A stretch of DNA of 64,000 bases. Source: Caulobacterales bacterium. GTDB taxonomy: Bacteria > Pseudomonadota > Alphaproteobacteria > Caulobacterales > Caulobacteraceae. The stretch is taken from assembly GCA_019510435.1 (NCBI GenBank), contig JAEKKJ010000024.1:1-64000 (forward strand), read 5' to 3'. Numbering within the stretch: the stretch's first letter is position 1; each line of letters begins with the position of its first letter. The notes beneath the pieces were generated by a model, which made no database searches, was not told the origin of the DNA, and worked only from the letters and a program-made list of their open reading frames with translations. Below, one piece after another: positions 49,650 to 58,709 of this stretch. Position numbers and translations under genes: made by a program.

Positions 49650-52600
49650 ATGCGGCGCCAGCGATTGCGCGCAGGCCTGACAGCCTGCGTGCTTATCTGC
49701 GCCATGGCCGGCAGCGCCGCCGCGGGGACTCCGCGGACCCTGCCGCGTGACCCGACGCCGAAGGAGGCAGCCGCGTGGAAGGCCCTGGTGGCCCAGGCGG
49801 AGACGGCCCAGGCGGTCGGCGACTGGGCGCGGCTGGAGCAGGTGACGCGTAAGCGCGCCGCCATCGAGGAGCGCACCTTCGGGCTCGAGGCGCCGGTGAC
49901 CGCCGCGTCCTACTCCTGGATCGGCCTCGCGCTCAGCCGCCGCGGGCGCGACGCCGAGGCCGAGCCGTTCTACCGCCGCGCCCTGGAAATCGACCGCAAG
50001 GCGCTGGGCGAGACCCAGGGCCAGACCCTGCTGGCCACCAACAACCTCGCCGGCGTCCTGGAGCGACAGCGCCGATTCGCCGAGGCCGAGCCGCTGCGCC
50101 GGGCGTTGCTGGTGTCCGCCTGCGCGGCCTTTGGCGAGAAGAGCGCCGAGGCCGCGGCGGCCGCCGCAGCCCTGGGCGACGTGCTGCGGGCCCAAGGCCG
50201 GGCCCGCGAGGCCGAGCCGCTCTATCGCCAGGCGCTGGAGACCGATGCGGCGACCGCGTCCGAAGCCGATCCGCGGGTCGCCGCCGACCTGGGCGCCCTG
50301 GCGGTCGTGCTGGACGCCCTGGGCCGGCATGTGGAGGCCGAACCCCTGCACCGCCGGTCCCTCGCCATCCGGCTGAAGGCGTTCGGCGAGCGCGACGCGG
50401 CCACCGCCCAGGCCTATGCCCGCATGGGCGCCAATCTCGACGCCCAGGGCCGGCACGCCGAGGCCGAGCCGCTGTATCGCGCAGCCCTGGCTACGGACCG
50501 GCAGGTGCGGGGCGAGCGCCATCCGACCACCGCCGCCGACCTGGCCGATCTCGGCGCCAACCTCACGGCGCAGGGTCGAACGAAGGACGCCGAGCCGCTG
50601 CTGCGCCAGGCGCTGGAGATCCGCCGCCGCGCGCTGGGCGAGCGCGATCCCGAGACGGCCGCCAGCTACGCCGAGGTCGCCGCGACCCTGGCCGCCCGCG
50701 GCAAGGCCGGCGAAGCCGAGCGCCTGCACCGGCGCGCCCTCGAGACCCTCCGCGCCGCCAAGGGCGATCGCGACCCCGCCACCGCCGACGCCGAGATCGC
50801 GCTGGCGGCCGACCTCATGGCCCTCAATCGCGCCAAGGACGCCGAGCCGCTGCTGCGCAACGCCCTGGAGGTGCGCCGCGCCGCCCTGGGCGAGGCCCAT
50901 CCGGCTACGGCCCGCGCCTACGACGCCCTGGCGGAGAACCAGCACCGCCTGGCCGCCGATGGCGACGCCGAGCAGTTGGCCGGCAAGGCCGTGGCCATCG
51001 TGCGCGCCCGCCGCGCCGCCGACCAGCGCGCCGCCGGCTCAGATCCGGACGCCGCCCTGCGCCGCGCCCGGGCCGGGGCGGTCGAGGACGCCGACGCCCC
51101 GATCTTCCGCCGCTACCTGCGCATGGCCTGGCTGGCCGCCCGCGCGCGGCCCGCCGAGGCGCAGCGCCTGCGCGACGCCGCGTTCTCGGCCGCCCAGGAG
51201 CTGCAGGTCTCGCCCGCCGCCCAGGCCCTGGCGCAGACCGCGGCGCGCGCCGCGCTCGGCCGCAAGCCCGCCGCCGGCGAGGCGCGCGTGCAGCAGGCGT
51301 TGGCCGGCCAGGCGCGCCAGATCGAGGGCCAGCTGCTGGAGGCCCTGCCGTCCGGCAACGCCGACCGCGCCGCCTCGATCGGCGTGGCGCTGGACGCTGT
51401 CGGACGCGAGCTGGCGGGGCTCGACGCCCGCCTCGCCAGCGAGAACCCGCTGTACGCCGCCATGCTGGCGCCCGCGCCGCTCAGCCTGGCCCAGGCCCAG
51501 CGCCGCCTGCGCCGGGGCGAGGGCCTGCTGCTGATCGTGCCGGCCGACGGGGACGTCTATGTCTTCGCCGCCTCGCGCACCAAGAGCGCCTGGACCCGGA
51601 TCGTCGGCGGCGAGGCCGAACTGGAGCGGCGGATCCGCGTGCTGCGCTGCTCGGTCGACGACGGGACCTGCGCCGGCAAGGCGCCGATCTCCGCCGACGG
51701 CGCCTCGCCCTACGATCTGGCGACGGCCTACAGCCTCTACCGCGACCTGATCTCGCCCGTGGAGGACGCTCTGGACGGCGCAGGCCAGCTGTTCGTCACC
51801 GCCTCGGGACGGTTCGGCGGCCTGCCCCTGGCGCTCCTGCCGACCGCTCCGCCGGCGCCGGGCCAGCATGGGACGAAGGCGCTTGCGGAAACGCCTTGGC
51901 TCGCCGACCGCTACGCCCTCACCACGCTGCCCTCGATCGCCAGCCTGCGCGCCATGCCGCCGCCGGCGCGCCCGCAAGCCCAGCGCTGGGCGTTCATCGG
52001 CTTCGGCGATCCGATCCTCGGCGGGGCCGGGGCTGGCCAACGCCGGCCCTCGCCACGCACCGCGAGCGAGGGCCGGCCCCTCGCCGACCCGCGGGTGCTG
52101 AACGCCGCCTTCTCCCCGCTGCCCGGTACGGCGGACGAGCTGCGCGCCATGGCCAGGGCCCTCGGCGCCCCGTCCTCCAGCCTGCGCATCGGGTCGCGGG
52201 CCACCGAGACGGCGATCAAGACCTCCGCCGAGCTCGGCAAGGCCGGCGTGGTGCTCTTCGCCACCCATGGCCTGCTGTCGCGCGAGGCGCCGGGCGTCAA
52301 GGAGCCGGGCCTGGTGCTGACGCCGCCCGCCAAACCGACCTCGGAAGACGATGGCGTCCTGACCGCCTCGGAGGCGGCCGAGCTGGACCTCTCCGCCGAC
52401 TGGGTGATCCTGTCGGCCTGCAACACCGCCGGCTCGGACGGAGAGCCGGGGGCCGACAACCTCTCCGGCCTGGCCCGGGCCTTCCTCTACGCCGGCGCCC
52501 ACGCCCTGCTGGTCAGCCACTGGCGGGTGTTCGACGACTCCACCGCCGCCCTCACCGTCCAGACCCTGGCGCTACAGAAAGCGCACCCCAGGATGGGCAA

Positions 52601-52739
52601 GGCCCAGGCCCTGCAGCTGGCCATGCGCGAGGTGCGCAGCGGCCGCCGCGCCGACGGCACGCCCCTGCCCGGCTGGAAGCCGCAATGGGCGCACCCGGCC
52701 TATTGGGCGCCCTTCGTCCTGATCGACGCCGGCGAGTAG
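49650..52739 (+). CDS. Exported TPR-CHAT protein (caspase/separase-like protease fold)
   Basis: The 1029-residue protein has a signal peptide (about 1-25, AMAGSAAAG). Eight 42-residue TPR units with the core AEPLyRrALeidrkalGe fill residues about 100-436. A helical linker follows, then a CHAT domain in the C-terminal third with the catalytic pair H873 (FATHGLLS) and C924 (LSACNTAG). CHAT proteases are clan CD cysteine peptidases, some cleaving gasdermins or acting in defence or development. The start has GGGGAA upstream. The gene lies 37 bases after luxR. Confidence 0.85.
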   Translation: MRRQRLRAGLTACVLICAMAGSAAAGTPRTLPRDPTPKEAAAWKALVAQAETAQAVGDWARLEQVTRKRAAIEERTFGLEAPVTAASYSWIGLALSRRGRDAEAEPFYRRALEIDRKALGETQGQTLLATNNLAGVLERQRRFAEAEPLRRALLVSACAAFGEKSAEAAAAAAALGDVLRAQGRAREAEPLYRQALETDAATASEADPRVAADLGALAVVLDALGRHVEAEPLHRRSLAIRLKAFGERDAATAQAYARMGANLDAQGRHAEAEPLYRAALATDRQVRGERHPTTAADLADLGANLTAQGRTKDAEPLLRQALEIRRRALGERDPETAASYAEVAATLAARGKAGEAERLHRRALETLRAAKGDRDPATADAEIALAADLMALNRAKDAEPLLRNALEVRRAALGEAHPATARAYDALAENQHRLAADGDAEQLAGKAVAIVRARRAADQRAAGSDPDAALRRARAGAVEDADAPIFRRYLRMAWLAARARPAEAQRLRDAAFSAAQELQVSPAAQALAQTAARAALGRKPAAGEARVQQALAGQARQIEGQLLEALPSGNADRAASIGVALDAVGRELAGLDARLASENPLYAAMLAPAPLSLAQAQRRLRRGEGLLLIVPADGDVYVFAASRTKSAWTRIVGGEAELERRIRVLRCSVDDGTCAGKAPISADGASPYDLATAYSLYRDLISPVEDALDGAGQLFVTASGRFGGLPLALLPTAPPAPGQHGTKALAETPWLADRYALTTLPSIASLRAMPPPARPQAQRWAFIGFGDPILGGAGAGQRRPSPRTASEGRPLADPRVLNAAFSPLPGTADELRAMARALGAPSSSLRIGSRATETAIKTSAELGKAGVVLFATHGLLSREAPGVKEPGLVLTPPAKPTSEDDGVLTASEAAELDLSADWVILSACNTAGSDGEPGADNLSGLARAFLYAGAHALLVSHWRVFDDSTAALTVQTLALQKAHPRMGKAQALQLAMREVRSGRRADGTPLPGWKPQWAHPAYWAPFVLIDAGE
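49951..50960 (+). repeat. 126-bp tandem coding repeats (TPR array)
   Basis: Eight degenerate 126-bp units encode the TPR array, each opening with a GCCGAGCCGCT-like block (for instance 50209-50222, 50335, 50461, 50587). The reading frame is continuous throughout. Confidence 0.75.
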
Positions 52740-52786
52740 CCGGGAGGCCTGCACGGCCACCGAACGAAACTATATGATTTCGGCTT

Positions 52787-52800
52787 GGTAACCGGTGTCA
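52787..52800. promoter_or_regulatory. ACCGGT-centred operator 1
   Basis: GGTAACCGGTGTCA, identical to the site at 62310-62323, lies 66 bases before the LamG protein start. A further half-site CGGTTACC is at 52812-52819. Central CG palindromes of this type are typical LacI-family operators. Confidence 0.7.
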
Positions 52801-52866
52801 TTTTCCGCTTGCGGTTACCCTGGAATTGGGTTCCGTTCCCGCCAACCTCCAGCCATAGGATGGTCC

Positions 52867-55800
52867 ATGGGTCGGAAACGCCAGGGTTCGCGGCGGCTCG
52901 CGTTCGCGCTCGCCACGGTTTGCGGCGGCCTCGCCGGTGCGGCGCACGCCGCCGACGCAGGCGGCCTGCTTTTCTATCTCTCCGCCGACAAGTCGCTGAC
53001 CGCCGACGTGGCCGGTGGCGAGGCCGTCCCCAATTTCGCCGACAAGGCCGCCATCGTGCCGAACGGGGCCAGGGGCGGCGCGTTCTCGGCGGCGGACGAG
53101 GTGGTCCTGGCCTGGAAGGCGCCCGGCAACATCTACGCCCAGCGCGGCACGGTCTCGTTCTTCTGGCGCTCGCGCTATCCGGTGGGCGAAGCGCCCTTCG
53201 CCATCTTCCGCGTGGCCTTCGCCGACCACTCCAGCTGGGACATGACCTGGCTGCGCATCGACTGGAACGGCCACGGCTTCGACGCCTTCGTCACCGACAA
53301 CAACCTGGCCCGCACGCGGGTCTCGTTCACCCTGCCCAAGCCGCCAACAGCCGACGCCTGGACCCACCTGGCCTTCAGCTGGGACGAGACCCGCGGCGTG
53401 GAGCTGTTCGTCGACGGCAAGCCCGTGGCGCGCCAGGCCGCGGTGGCGGTCTATGACACCGGCCTCGACCAGTTCGGGGTCTCGGGGCGGGTGGTCTCGC
53501 CGCACCAGGTGCAGAGCCGCTATAACTTCATGCGCGGCGGCGACTACGATGAGCTGCGCATCTACGACCACGCCCTGGACGCCGCCGCCGTGTCGGTGCT
53601 GGCGAAGGCCCAGGAGCCGCCACCGCCGGCCCCAGCCGCACCCGCCCTCAGCGACCCGGCCACGGGCGCCGAGTGGAGCCTGCGCTACGGCTGGAACCGC
53701 AAGGGCGACCTGCCGCCGCTGCTGACCGCGCCCATCACCCGCATCCGCAAGGTCGAGTTCGCCGACGCCAAGGACCTGAAGGAATGGATGTGGAAGGGGA
53801 CCGACGGGATCCCCGAGACCACCTGGCCCGGGGTCTACAACCGCTCGCGCCTGCCCGGTCGCAACGACTACATGACCCTGCCGGACTGGAACGTCTATGT
53901 GGAGGGCGGCAAGGCCTATGCCCTGACCCTGCCGCAGGAGCCGTGGAACCACATCGAGATCCAGGGGGCGGCCTATGGCGACCTGACCTGGGCGGCCGGC
54001 GCGGGGGCCAAGGACCTCAAGCTCGCCAGCCGGGCCAAGGACCAGGAGCGGACCTTCCACCAGTTCGCCGACCCGCGGACCGGCGGCGTGCTGACCTTCA
54101 CCAACCTCGCCCAGGAGACGCCGATCCAGGAGATCGCCGCCTATGACTTGGGGCCGGGCGCCGAGCCCGCGGGCACGACGAAGCTGAGCTACACCGTGCG
54201 CGTGGCGGCCAGGCCGGACTATCCGGACCTCGATCCCCTGACCGCCTTCATCCGCGGCCGCTATGCGCCGGCCGAGCGCGCCACGGTGGTGGCCCTGCCC
54301 GACGGCGCGCCCATGCGCGCGCGCCCTGCCGAGGGCGGCGTGCGGCTGCCCATCGTCCATGTGCTGATCCCGTTCGAGTTCGGCGCCGAGCCGGCGGCCC
54401 AGCCGCTCTACCGCTCATGGGGCTACGGCTGGGAGAACATGCACGACGCCCTGGACGGCGTGGCCATCGACCTGCCGCCGCTGAAGGGCGCGCCGGGCGA
54501 GGTCATTCCGCTCAACATCCAGGTCAAGGACCCGATCTGGCCGGGCCGCAACCTGATGGACGTCAGCGTCTCGGTGAAGGCCGGCGAGGCGCGCACCCTG
54601 TGGCTCGACACCCGCGACCGCATCCTGCCGAACAAGAGCCTCTACCTGACCCTCGCCAGCGCTAGCCCGGCGTTCGACGCGGCAAGCCTGGACGGCGCCA
54701 AGATCCGCCTGGTGTTCAAGGACCGCGCCGCCGGCGCCGTGGAGCACGTGGCGGACCGCCTGAACCAGGTGAAGGACAACTGGGGCTTCCTGGTCGAGGA
54801 GCACACCGCCTCCAAGCGCGAGGGCCTGTTCCAGCGCCTGACCGCCGACATCACCGACCTGCTGCGCGTCGATCCCGAGAACAGGATCGCGCGGGAATAC
54901 TGGGCCGACATCACCTACGGCAGCGAGGGCCAGCTGCCGTTCGAGCAGCCGAAGCCGCCGGCCGGCGTGCCGCTGTGGGCCTTCCGCCAGCTGGAGGACC
55001 TGAAGCAGGTTCGCCGCTTCGCCGACTGGTGGATCGACAACCGCCAGGTCCCCTACGGCGACTTCGGCGGCGGCATCAGTGACGACACCGACCTGATGGA
55101 GCAGTGGCCGGGGCTGGCGCTGATGGGCGTGGAGCCCGAGCGCCTGCGCGCCTCGCAGATGAGGCTGGCCGACGCGGTCTACAAGAACGGCATGTTCACC
55201 GATGGCCTCTCGACCATCATGACCGACGAGCTGCATTCCTACGAAGAGGGCATCAACTCCAACAGCGAAGCGCTCTACATCAACTGGGGCGACCCCAAGG
55301 TGGTCGAGCGGCTGATGACCACGGTCCGCGCCTATGACCGGATCATCAAGCCGAACCCGGCGGGGCACCTGCACTTCACCACCAGCTGGTACTCCGGCGC
55401 CAAGGCCTATTCCGAAGGGCCGTGGGAGTGGTCGAAGTACTATTCCTACCTGGTGCTGCACCCTGGCCTGCTGATGGGCGCCTACAACGGCGATCCGACC
55501 GGTCGGCGGTTCGTGATCGGCCTCGCCGATGGGATCCTGGCACACGGCAAGCAGGCCGCGGACGGCTCGTGGACCTGGCCCGACGAGATCAACTGGCGCA
55601 CAGACGCCACCAAGGCCACGCTGCCGCTCGACAGCCCGCCGATGCAGCTCTTCTGGGGCGCGTGGCGCTTCACGGGCGATGGGAAGTACCTGGCGCCGCT
55701 GATGGGCTTCCAGGCCAAGCTCGGGACCCGGGCGCTCAGCCAGATGAACGAGAACGCCTTCGACGTGCTGGGCAAGCGCGAGGCCTGGGCGGCTGACGCC

Positions 55801-56628
55801 ATCAAGAAGGGCGAGGGCGAGCGCGCCTCGAGCTTCGACCGCTGGCTGGCGTGGCAGGCGGACGGCGACAAGCGCCACCTGGAAGAGCTGTACGGCGAGG
55901 AAATCCGCGCCGGCGCCCAGCGCTTCTACACCCAGACCGAGGGCCACTGGTGGAGCGACCGCGTGGAGCTGCCGTCCGAGACCCTGCAGCGCTCGCGGCT
56001 CGGCGGGGTGGCGCTGAAGCGCGGCTGGATCTGGCCGGGCCATACGGTGAGCTGGCGCTTCGAGCACGACCCCGAGGCCGAGCAGGTGGCGATCCTGGTG
56101 GGCGGCGCGACGCCCGGGCGGTTCACCGTCGAGGCCTTCAACACGACCGACCACCCGGTGAAGGCGACCATGACGGGCTGGAACGTCACCGGCGGCGAAT
56201 GGCGGCTGTCGTCGGCCGCAGGTTCGCGAAGCTTCCCCTTCGAGAAGAGCGCCGGCGTGGACCTGGCCTTCGCGCCCGGCCAGAACGCCTTCACCTTCGA
56301 GCTCGTGAAGGCGGGCCCGCCCGTGGAGACCCGTCCCGACCTGGGCGTCGGGCCGGAGGACGTGGTCCGCAAGGGCGCCAGCCTGGCGGTCACCGTGCAC
56401 AGCCTGGGCGCCGCCGACACGCCCGCCGGGACCCTGGTGGTCGAGGACGCGGCCGGCAAGGTCGTCGCCCAGGCGGCTGTCCCACCGCTGAAGGCCCCCC
56501 GCGACCTGGCGCCCAAGACCGTGACGCTGAAGGTGAAACTGCCGGCGACGGTGCAGGGCGGCCGGGTGCGGCTGTCGCTGCCGGTGGCGGAGGTCACCCA
56601 GCTCAACAACAGCCAGCCCGTTCCCTAG
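52867..56628 (+). CDS. Large exported LamG-domain protein, probable polysaccharide-active enzyme
   Basis: The 1253-residue protein has a signal peptide with a twin-Arg-like RRLAFALA (residues 9-16), a LamG/concanavalin-like domain (about 30-240: GTVSFFWRSRYP, WTHLAFSWDETRGVELFVDG), a long middle region, an alpha-helical barrel-like part (about 700-1050) with YGDFGGGISDDTDLMEQWPG and TDELHSYEEGINSNSE, and a C-terminal beta-rich part. I do not recognise a named glycoside hydrolase or lyase family. The operator upstream and the KduI/ExuT neighbourhood suggest it acts on pectin-like polysaccharides. Confidence 0.7.
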   Translation: MGRKRQGSRRLAFALATVCGGLAGAAHAADAGGLLFYLSADKSLTADVAGGEAVPNFADKAAIVPNGARGGAFSAADEVVLAWKAPGNIYAQRGTVSFFWRSRYPVGEAPFAIFRVAFADHSSWDMTWLRIDWNGHGFDAFVTDNNLARTRVSFTLPKPPTADAWTHLAFSWDETRGVELFVDGKPVARQAAVAVYDTGLDQFGVSGRVVSPHQVQSRYNFMRGGDYDELRIYDHALDAAAVSVLAKAQEPPPPAPAAPALSDPATGAEWSLRYGWNRKGDLPPLLTAPITRIRKVEFADAKDLKEWMWKGTDGIPETTWPGVYNRSRLPGRNDYMTLPDWNVYVEGGKAYALTLPQEPWNHIEIQGAAYGDLTWAAGAGAKDLKLASRAKDQERTFHQFADPRTGGVLTFTNLAQETPIQEIAAYDLGPGAEPAGTTKLSYTVRVAARPDYPDLDPLTAFIRGRYAPAERATVVALPDGAPMRARPAEGGVRLPIVHVLIPFEFGAEPAAQPLYRSWGYGWENMHDALDGVAIDLPPLKGAPGEVIPLNIQVKDPIWPGRNLMDVSVSVKAGEARTLWLDTRDRILPNKSLYLTLASASPAFDAASLDGAKIRLVFKDRAAGAVEHVADRLNQVKDNWGFLVEEHTASKREGLFQRLTADITDLLRVDPENRIAREYWADITYGSEGQLPFEQPKPPAGVPLWAFRQLEDLKQVRRFADWWIDNRQVPYGDFGGGISDDTDLMEQWPGLALMGVEPERLRASQMRLADAVYKNGMFTDGLSTIMTDELHSYEEGINSNSEALYINWGDPKVVERLMTTVRAYDRIIKPNPAGHLHFTTSWYSGAKAYSEGPWEWSKYYSYLVLHPGLLMGAYNGDPTGRRFVIGLADGILAHGKQAADGSWTWPDEINWRTDATKATLPLDSPPMQLFWGAWRFTGDGKYLAPLMGFQAKLGTRALSQMNENAFDVLGKREAWAADAIKKGEGERASSFDRWLAWQADGDKRHLEELYGEEIRAGAQRFYTQTEGHWWSDRVELPSETLQRSRLGGVALKRGWIWPGHTVSWRFEHDPEAEQVAILVGGATPGRFTVEAFNTTDHPVKATMTGWNVTGGEWRLSSAAGSRSFPFEKSAGVDLAFAPGQNAFTFELVKAGPPVETRPDLGVGPEDVVRKGASLAVTVHSLGAADTPAGTLVVEDAAGKVVAQAAVPPLKAPRDLAPKTVTLKVKLPATVQGGRVRLSLPVAEVTQLNNSQPVP

Positions 56629-56646
56629 ATGGCGCGCCGCGGCGCC

Positions 56647-57651
56647 CTATCCGGCGATCACCTTGGCCAGGTCCGCCGGCGGCCATGGGCCCTGGGCCAG
56701 CACCTTGCGGTGGAAGGCGGGCCACAGCGCCCGGTCCTTCGGCCGCAAACGGGCGATCTCCAAGGCCCCCAGGGCGTCGGCCGTCACCTGGCCCGGCCGC
56801 TCGGCCATGCGCGCCACGTCGGCCTCGATCGTGATGAAGGCGATGGAGCGGCCCTGGAGCTCGGTCATGGCCGCGATGGCCTGCGCTGGCGTCCAACCGA
56901 GTGCGCCGAGGCCGGTGTCGGCCACCGCCCGGCCCAGCCGGAACAGCCGCCATTGCAGGTAGCCGATCTCGCCGCGCGGATCGTCGCGATAGGCGCCGAG
57001 GTCCGCCGCCAGCTGCTCGGCATAGATGGCCCAGGCCTCGAAATAGGCCCCGGCCGCCTTGGCGCGCTCCGGCGAGACATCCGCCGCCGCCTGCAGCGGC
57101 AGCTGCAACAGGTGGCCGGGGATCACCTCGTGGAACGCCACGCCGGGCAGGGTCCAGGCCGGGCGCTCGCGGATGGCGCGCAGGTCGACGTAATAGGCGC
57201 CGGCGCGGCCGGCCTGCGGGGCCTCGCGATAGCCGGCGCGGCCGGCGGCCACCTCGGCCGGGGACATGCGCCGCACCTGGGCCTCTGCGATCGGCAGGTC
57301 CCCGAACGCCGCGCCGAGCGCCGGCCGCAGGGCGGCGAGCCTGGCGTTCATCTCCGCCACCGCCCGGTCGCGGCCGGCGTCGTCGTCGGGATAGAGCCAG
57401 CGCGGGTCGGCGGAGAGCGTGCGCAGGCGGCTTCCCACCGATCCCTGAGCGAGGCCGATTCGCTTCAGCAGGCGGTCGGCCCGGGCCTGGGCGGCGCGCA
57501 CCGCAGCAGCGGCCGCGGCATGGGCGGTGTGCGGGTCCAGCGGCGCGCCCCAGGCCTTGGCCAGGGCTTCGGCGTAGTCCGTGGCCGCCCGGGCGGGCGC
57601 TGCCAGCGCCATGGCGGCCCCAGCCGCCAACAGGTTTCGACGGTCGATCAT
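56647..57651 (-). CDS. Short DUF885-like exported protein
   Basis: The 334-residue protein has a Tat-like signal (IDRRNLLAAG) and the DUF885 core, including HEVIPGH (residues 174-180; metal-peptidase-like HExxPGH) and GAYFEAWAIYAEQLA. Typical DUF885 proteins are near 600 residues; this one keeps only the C-terminal half. It may be a zinc-dependent hydrolase. It is divergent from the esterase gene across a perfect operator palindrome. Confidence 0.75.
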   Translation of the reverse strand: MIDRRNLLAAGAAMALAAPARAATDYAEALAKAWGAPLDPHTAHAAAAAAVRAAQARADRLLKRIGLAQGSVGSRLRTLSADPRWLYPDDDAGRDRAVAEMNARLAALRPALGAAFGDLPIAEAQVRRMSPAEVAAGRAGYREAPQAGRAGAYYVDLRAIRERPAWTLPGVAFHEVIPGHLLQLPLQAAADVSPERAKAAGAYFEAWAIYAEQLAADLGAYRDDPRGEIGYLQWRLFRLGRAVADTGLGALGWTPAQAIAAMTELQGRSIAFITIEADVARMAERPGQVTADALGALEIARLRPKDRALWPAFHRKVLAQGPWPPADLAKVIAG

Positions 57652-57681
57652 CAACGATACGCTAGCGGCGATGGAGCTGAA

Positions 57682-57697
57682 ATGATACCGGTATCAT
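57682..57697. promoter_or_regulatory. ACCGGT-centred operator 2 (perfect palindrome)
   Basis: ATGATACCGGTATCAT is a perfect 16-bp palindrome between the divergent DUF885-like and esterase genes, and fits the TGAyACCGGT pattern of the other three sites. Confidence 0.7.
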
Positions 57698-57719
57698 CGT
57701 CCTCCGAGGCGGCGCGGCC

Positions 57720-58709
57720 ATGCCGGTGAAACCCTCCCCCGAGTTCGACCGACGCACCCTGATGGGTCTGGCCGCGCTCGCCTCGGCGGCGCCGTTGGCG
57801 GCCGCCGCCGACAGCCCGCTCGAGCCCGACCCCGCGGAGACCGTTCCCCTGTGGCCCGGCCCGCCCCCGGGCGCGCGGGCCCAGCTCCCGCAGGAACAGA
57901 TCGTCGACCGGATCAAGACCAGCGGCTTCCAGGACCGCTTCGTCACTGGCATCGGCCATCCCCTGCTCACCGTCATCCGCCCCGCGCGCCCGAACGGCGC
58001 GGCCCTGATCGTGGCGCCGGGCGGCGGCTATGTCCGCGTCGTCATCGACAAGGAGGGCTTCGAGGTCGGCCATCGCATGGCCGCCGCCGGCATCACCGTC
58101 TTCGTCCTGCGCTACCGCCTGCCCGGCGAAGGCTGGGACAAGGCCGCAGACGTCCCGCTGCAGGATGCGCAGCGGGCGGTGCGCCTGGTTCGCGCCGGCG
58201 CCAAGGGTTTCGGCATCGACCCGGCGCGGGTGGCGTTCATGGGCTTCTCCGCCGGGGGACATGTGGCCGCCTCCATCGCCACCCGCTTCGCCGAGGCCGT
58301 CTATGCGCCGGTGGACGCCGCTGACGCCCTCTCCGCGCGGCCCGACCTCTCCTGCCCCATGTACCCGGTCGTGACTATGGACCCCGCCTTTGCCCATGCC
58401 GGCTCGCGCGAGACCCTGCTCGGTCCGCATCCGACGGCCGAGGTCGAGGCGCGCTATTCGCCCGAGCGGCGGGTCACGGCCCAGACTCCGCCGACCTTCC
58501 TGGTCCACGCCTGGGACGATGCCACGGTGCCGGTGGAGAACAGCCTGCGCTATCTCGAAGCGCTGCGCGCCCAGAAGATCCCGGCCGAGGCCCATCTGTT
58601 CGCCGAGGGCGGCCACGGCTTCGGCATCCGCGGCGCGCAGGGCAAGCCGGCCGCGGCCTGGCTGGACCTGTTCCTGGCCTGGGCGCGCCGCCAGGGGTTC
58701 GCCGGTTGA
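57720..58709 (+). CDS. Exported alpha/beta hydrolase (acetyl-esterase-like)
   Basis: The 329-residue protein has a Tat signal (FDRRTLMGLA, residues 9-18) and an alpha/beta-hydrolase domain with the nucleophile S177 (GFSAGGH), D266 (HAWDDATVP) and H299 (GGHGFG), and the oxyanion segment APGGGYV. It resembles acetyl-xylan/pectin deacetylases (BD-FAE-like). It probably deacetylates plant polysaccharide in the periplasm. It overlaps the next gene (TTGA). Confidence 0.85.
   Translation: MPVKPSPEFDRRTLMGLAALASAAPLAAAADSPLEPDPAETVPLWPGPPPGARAQLPQEQIVDRIKTSGFQDRFVTGIGHPLLTVIRPARPNGAALIVAPGGGYVRVVIDKEGFEVGHRMAAAGITVFVLRYRLPGEGWDKAADVPLQDAQRAVRLVRAGAKGFGIDPARVAFMGFSAGGHVAASIATRFAEAVYAPVDAADALSARPDLSCPMYPVVTMDPAFAHAGSRETLLGPHPTAEVEARYSPERRVTAQTPPTFLVHAWDDATVPVENSLRYLEALRAQKIPAEAHLFAEGGHGFGIRGAQGKPAAAWLDLFLAWARRQGFAG

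Noticed and set aside
49951..50960. Regular repeats as a possible CRISPR or non-coding satellite
   Set aside because: The 126-bp period encodes 42-residue TPR units in one open frame; there are no uniform spacers.
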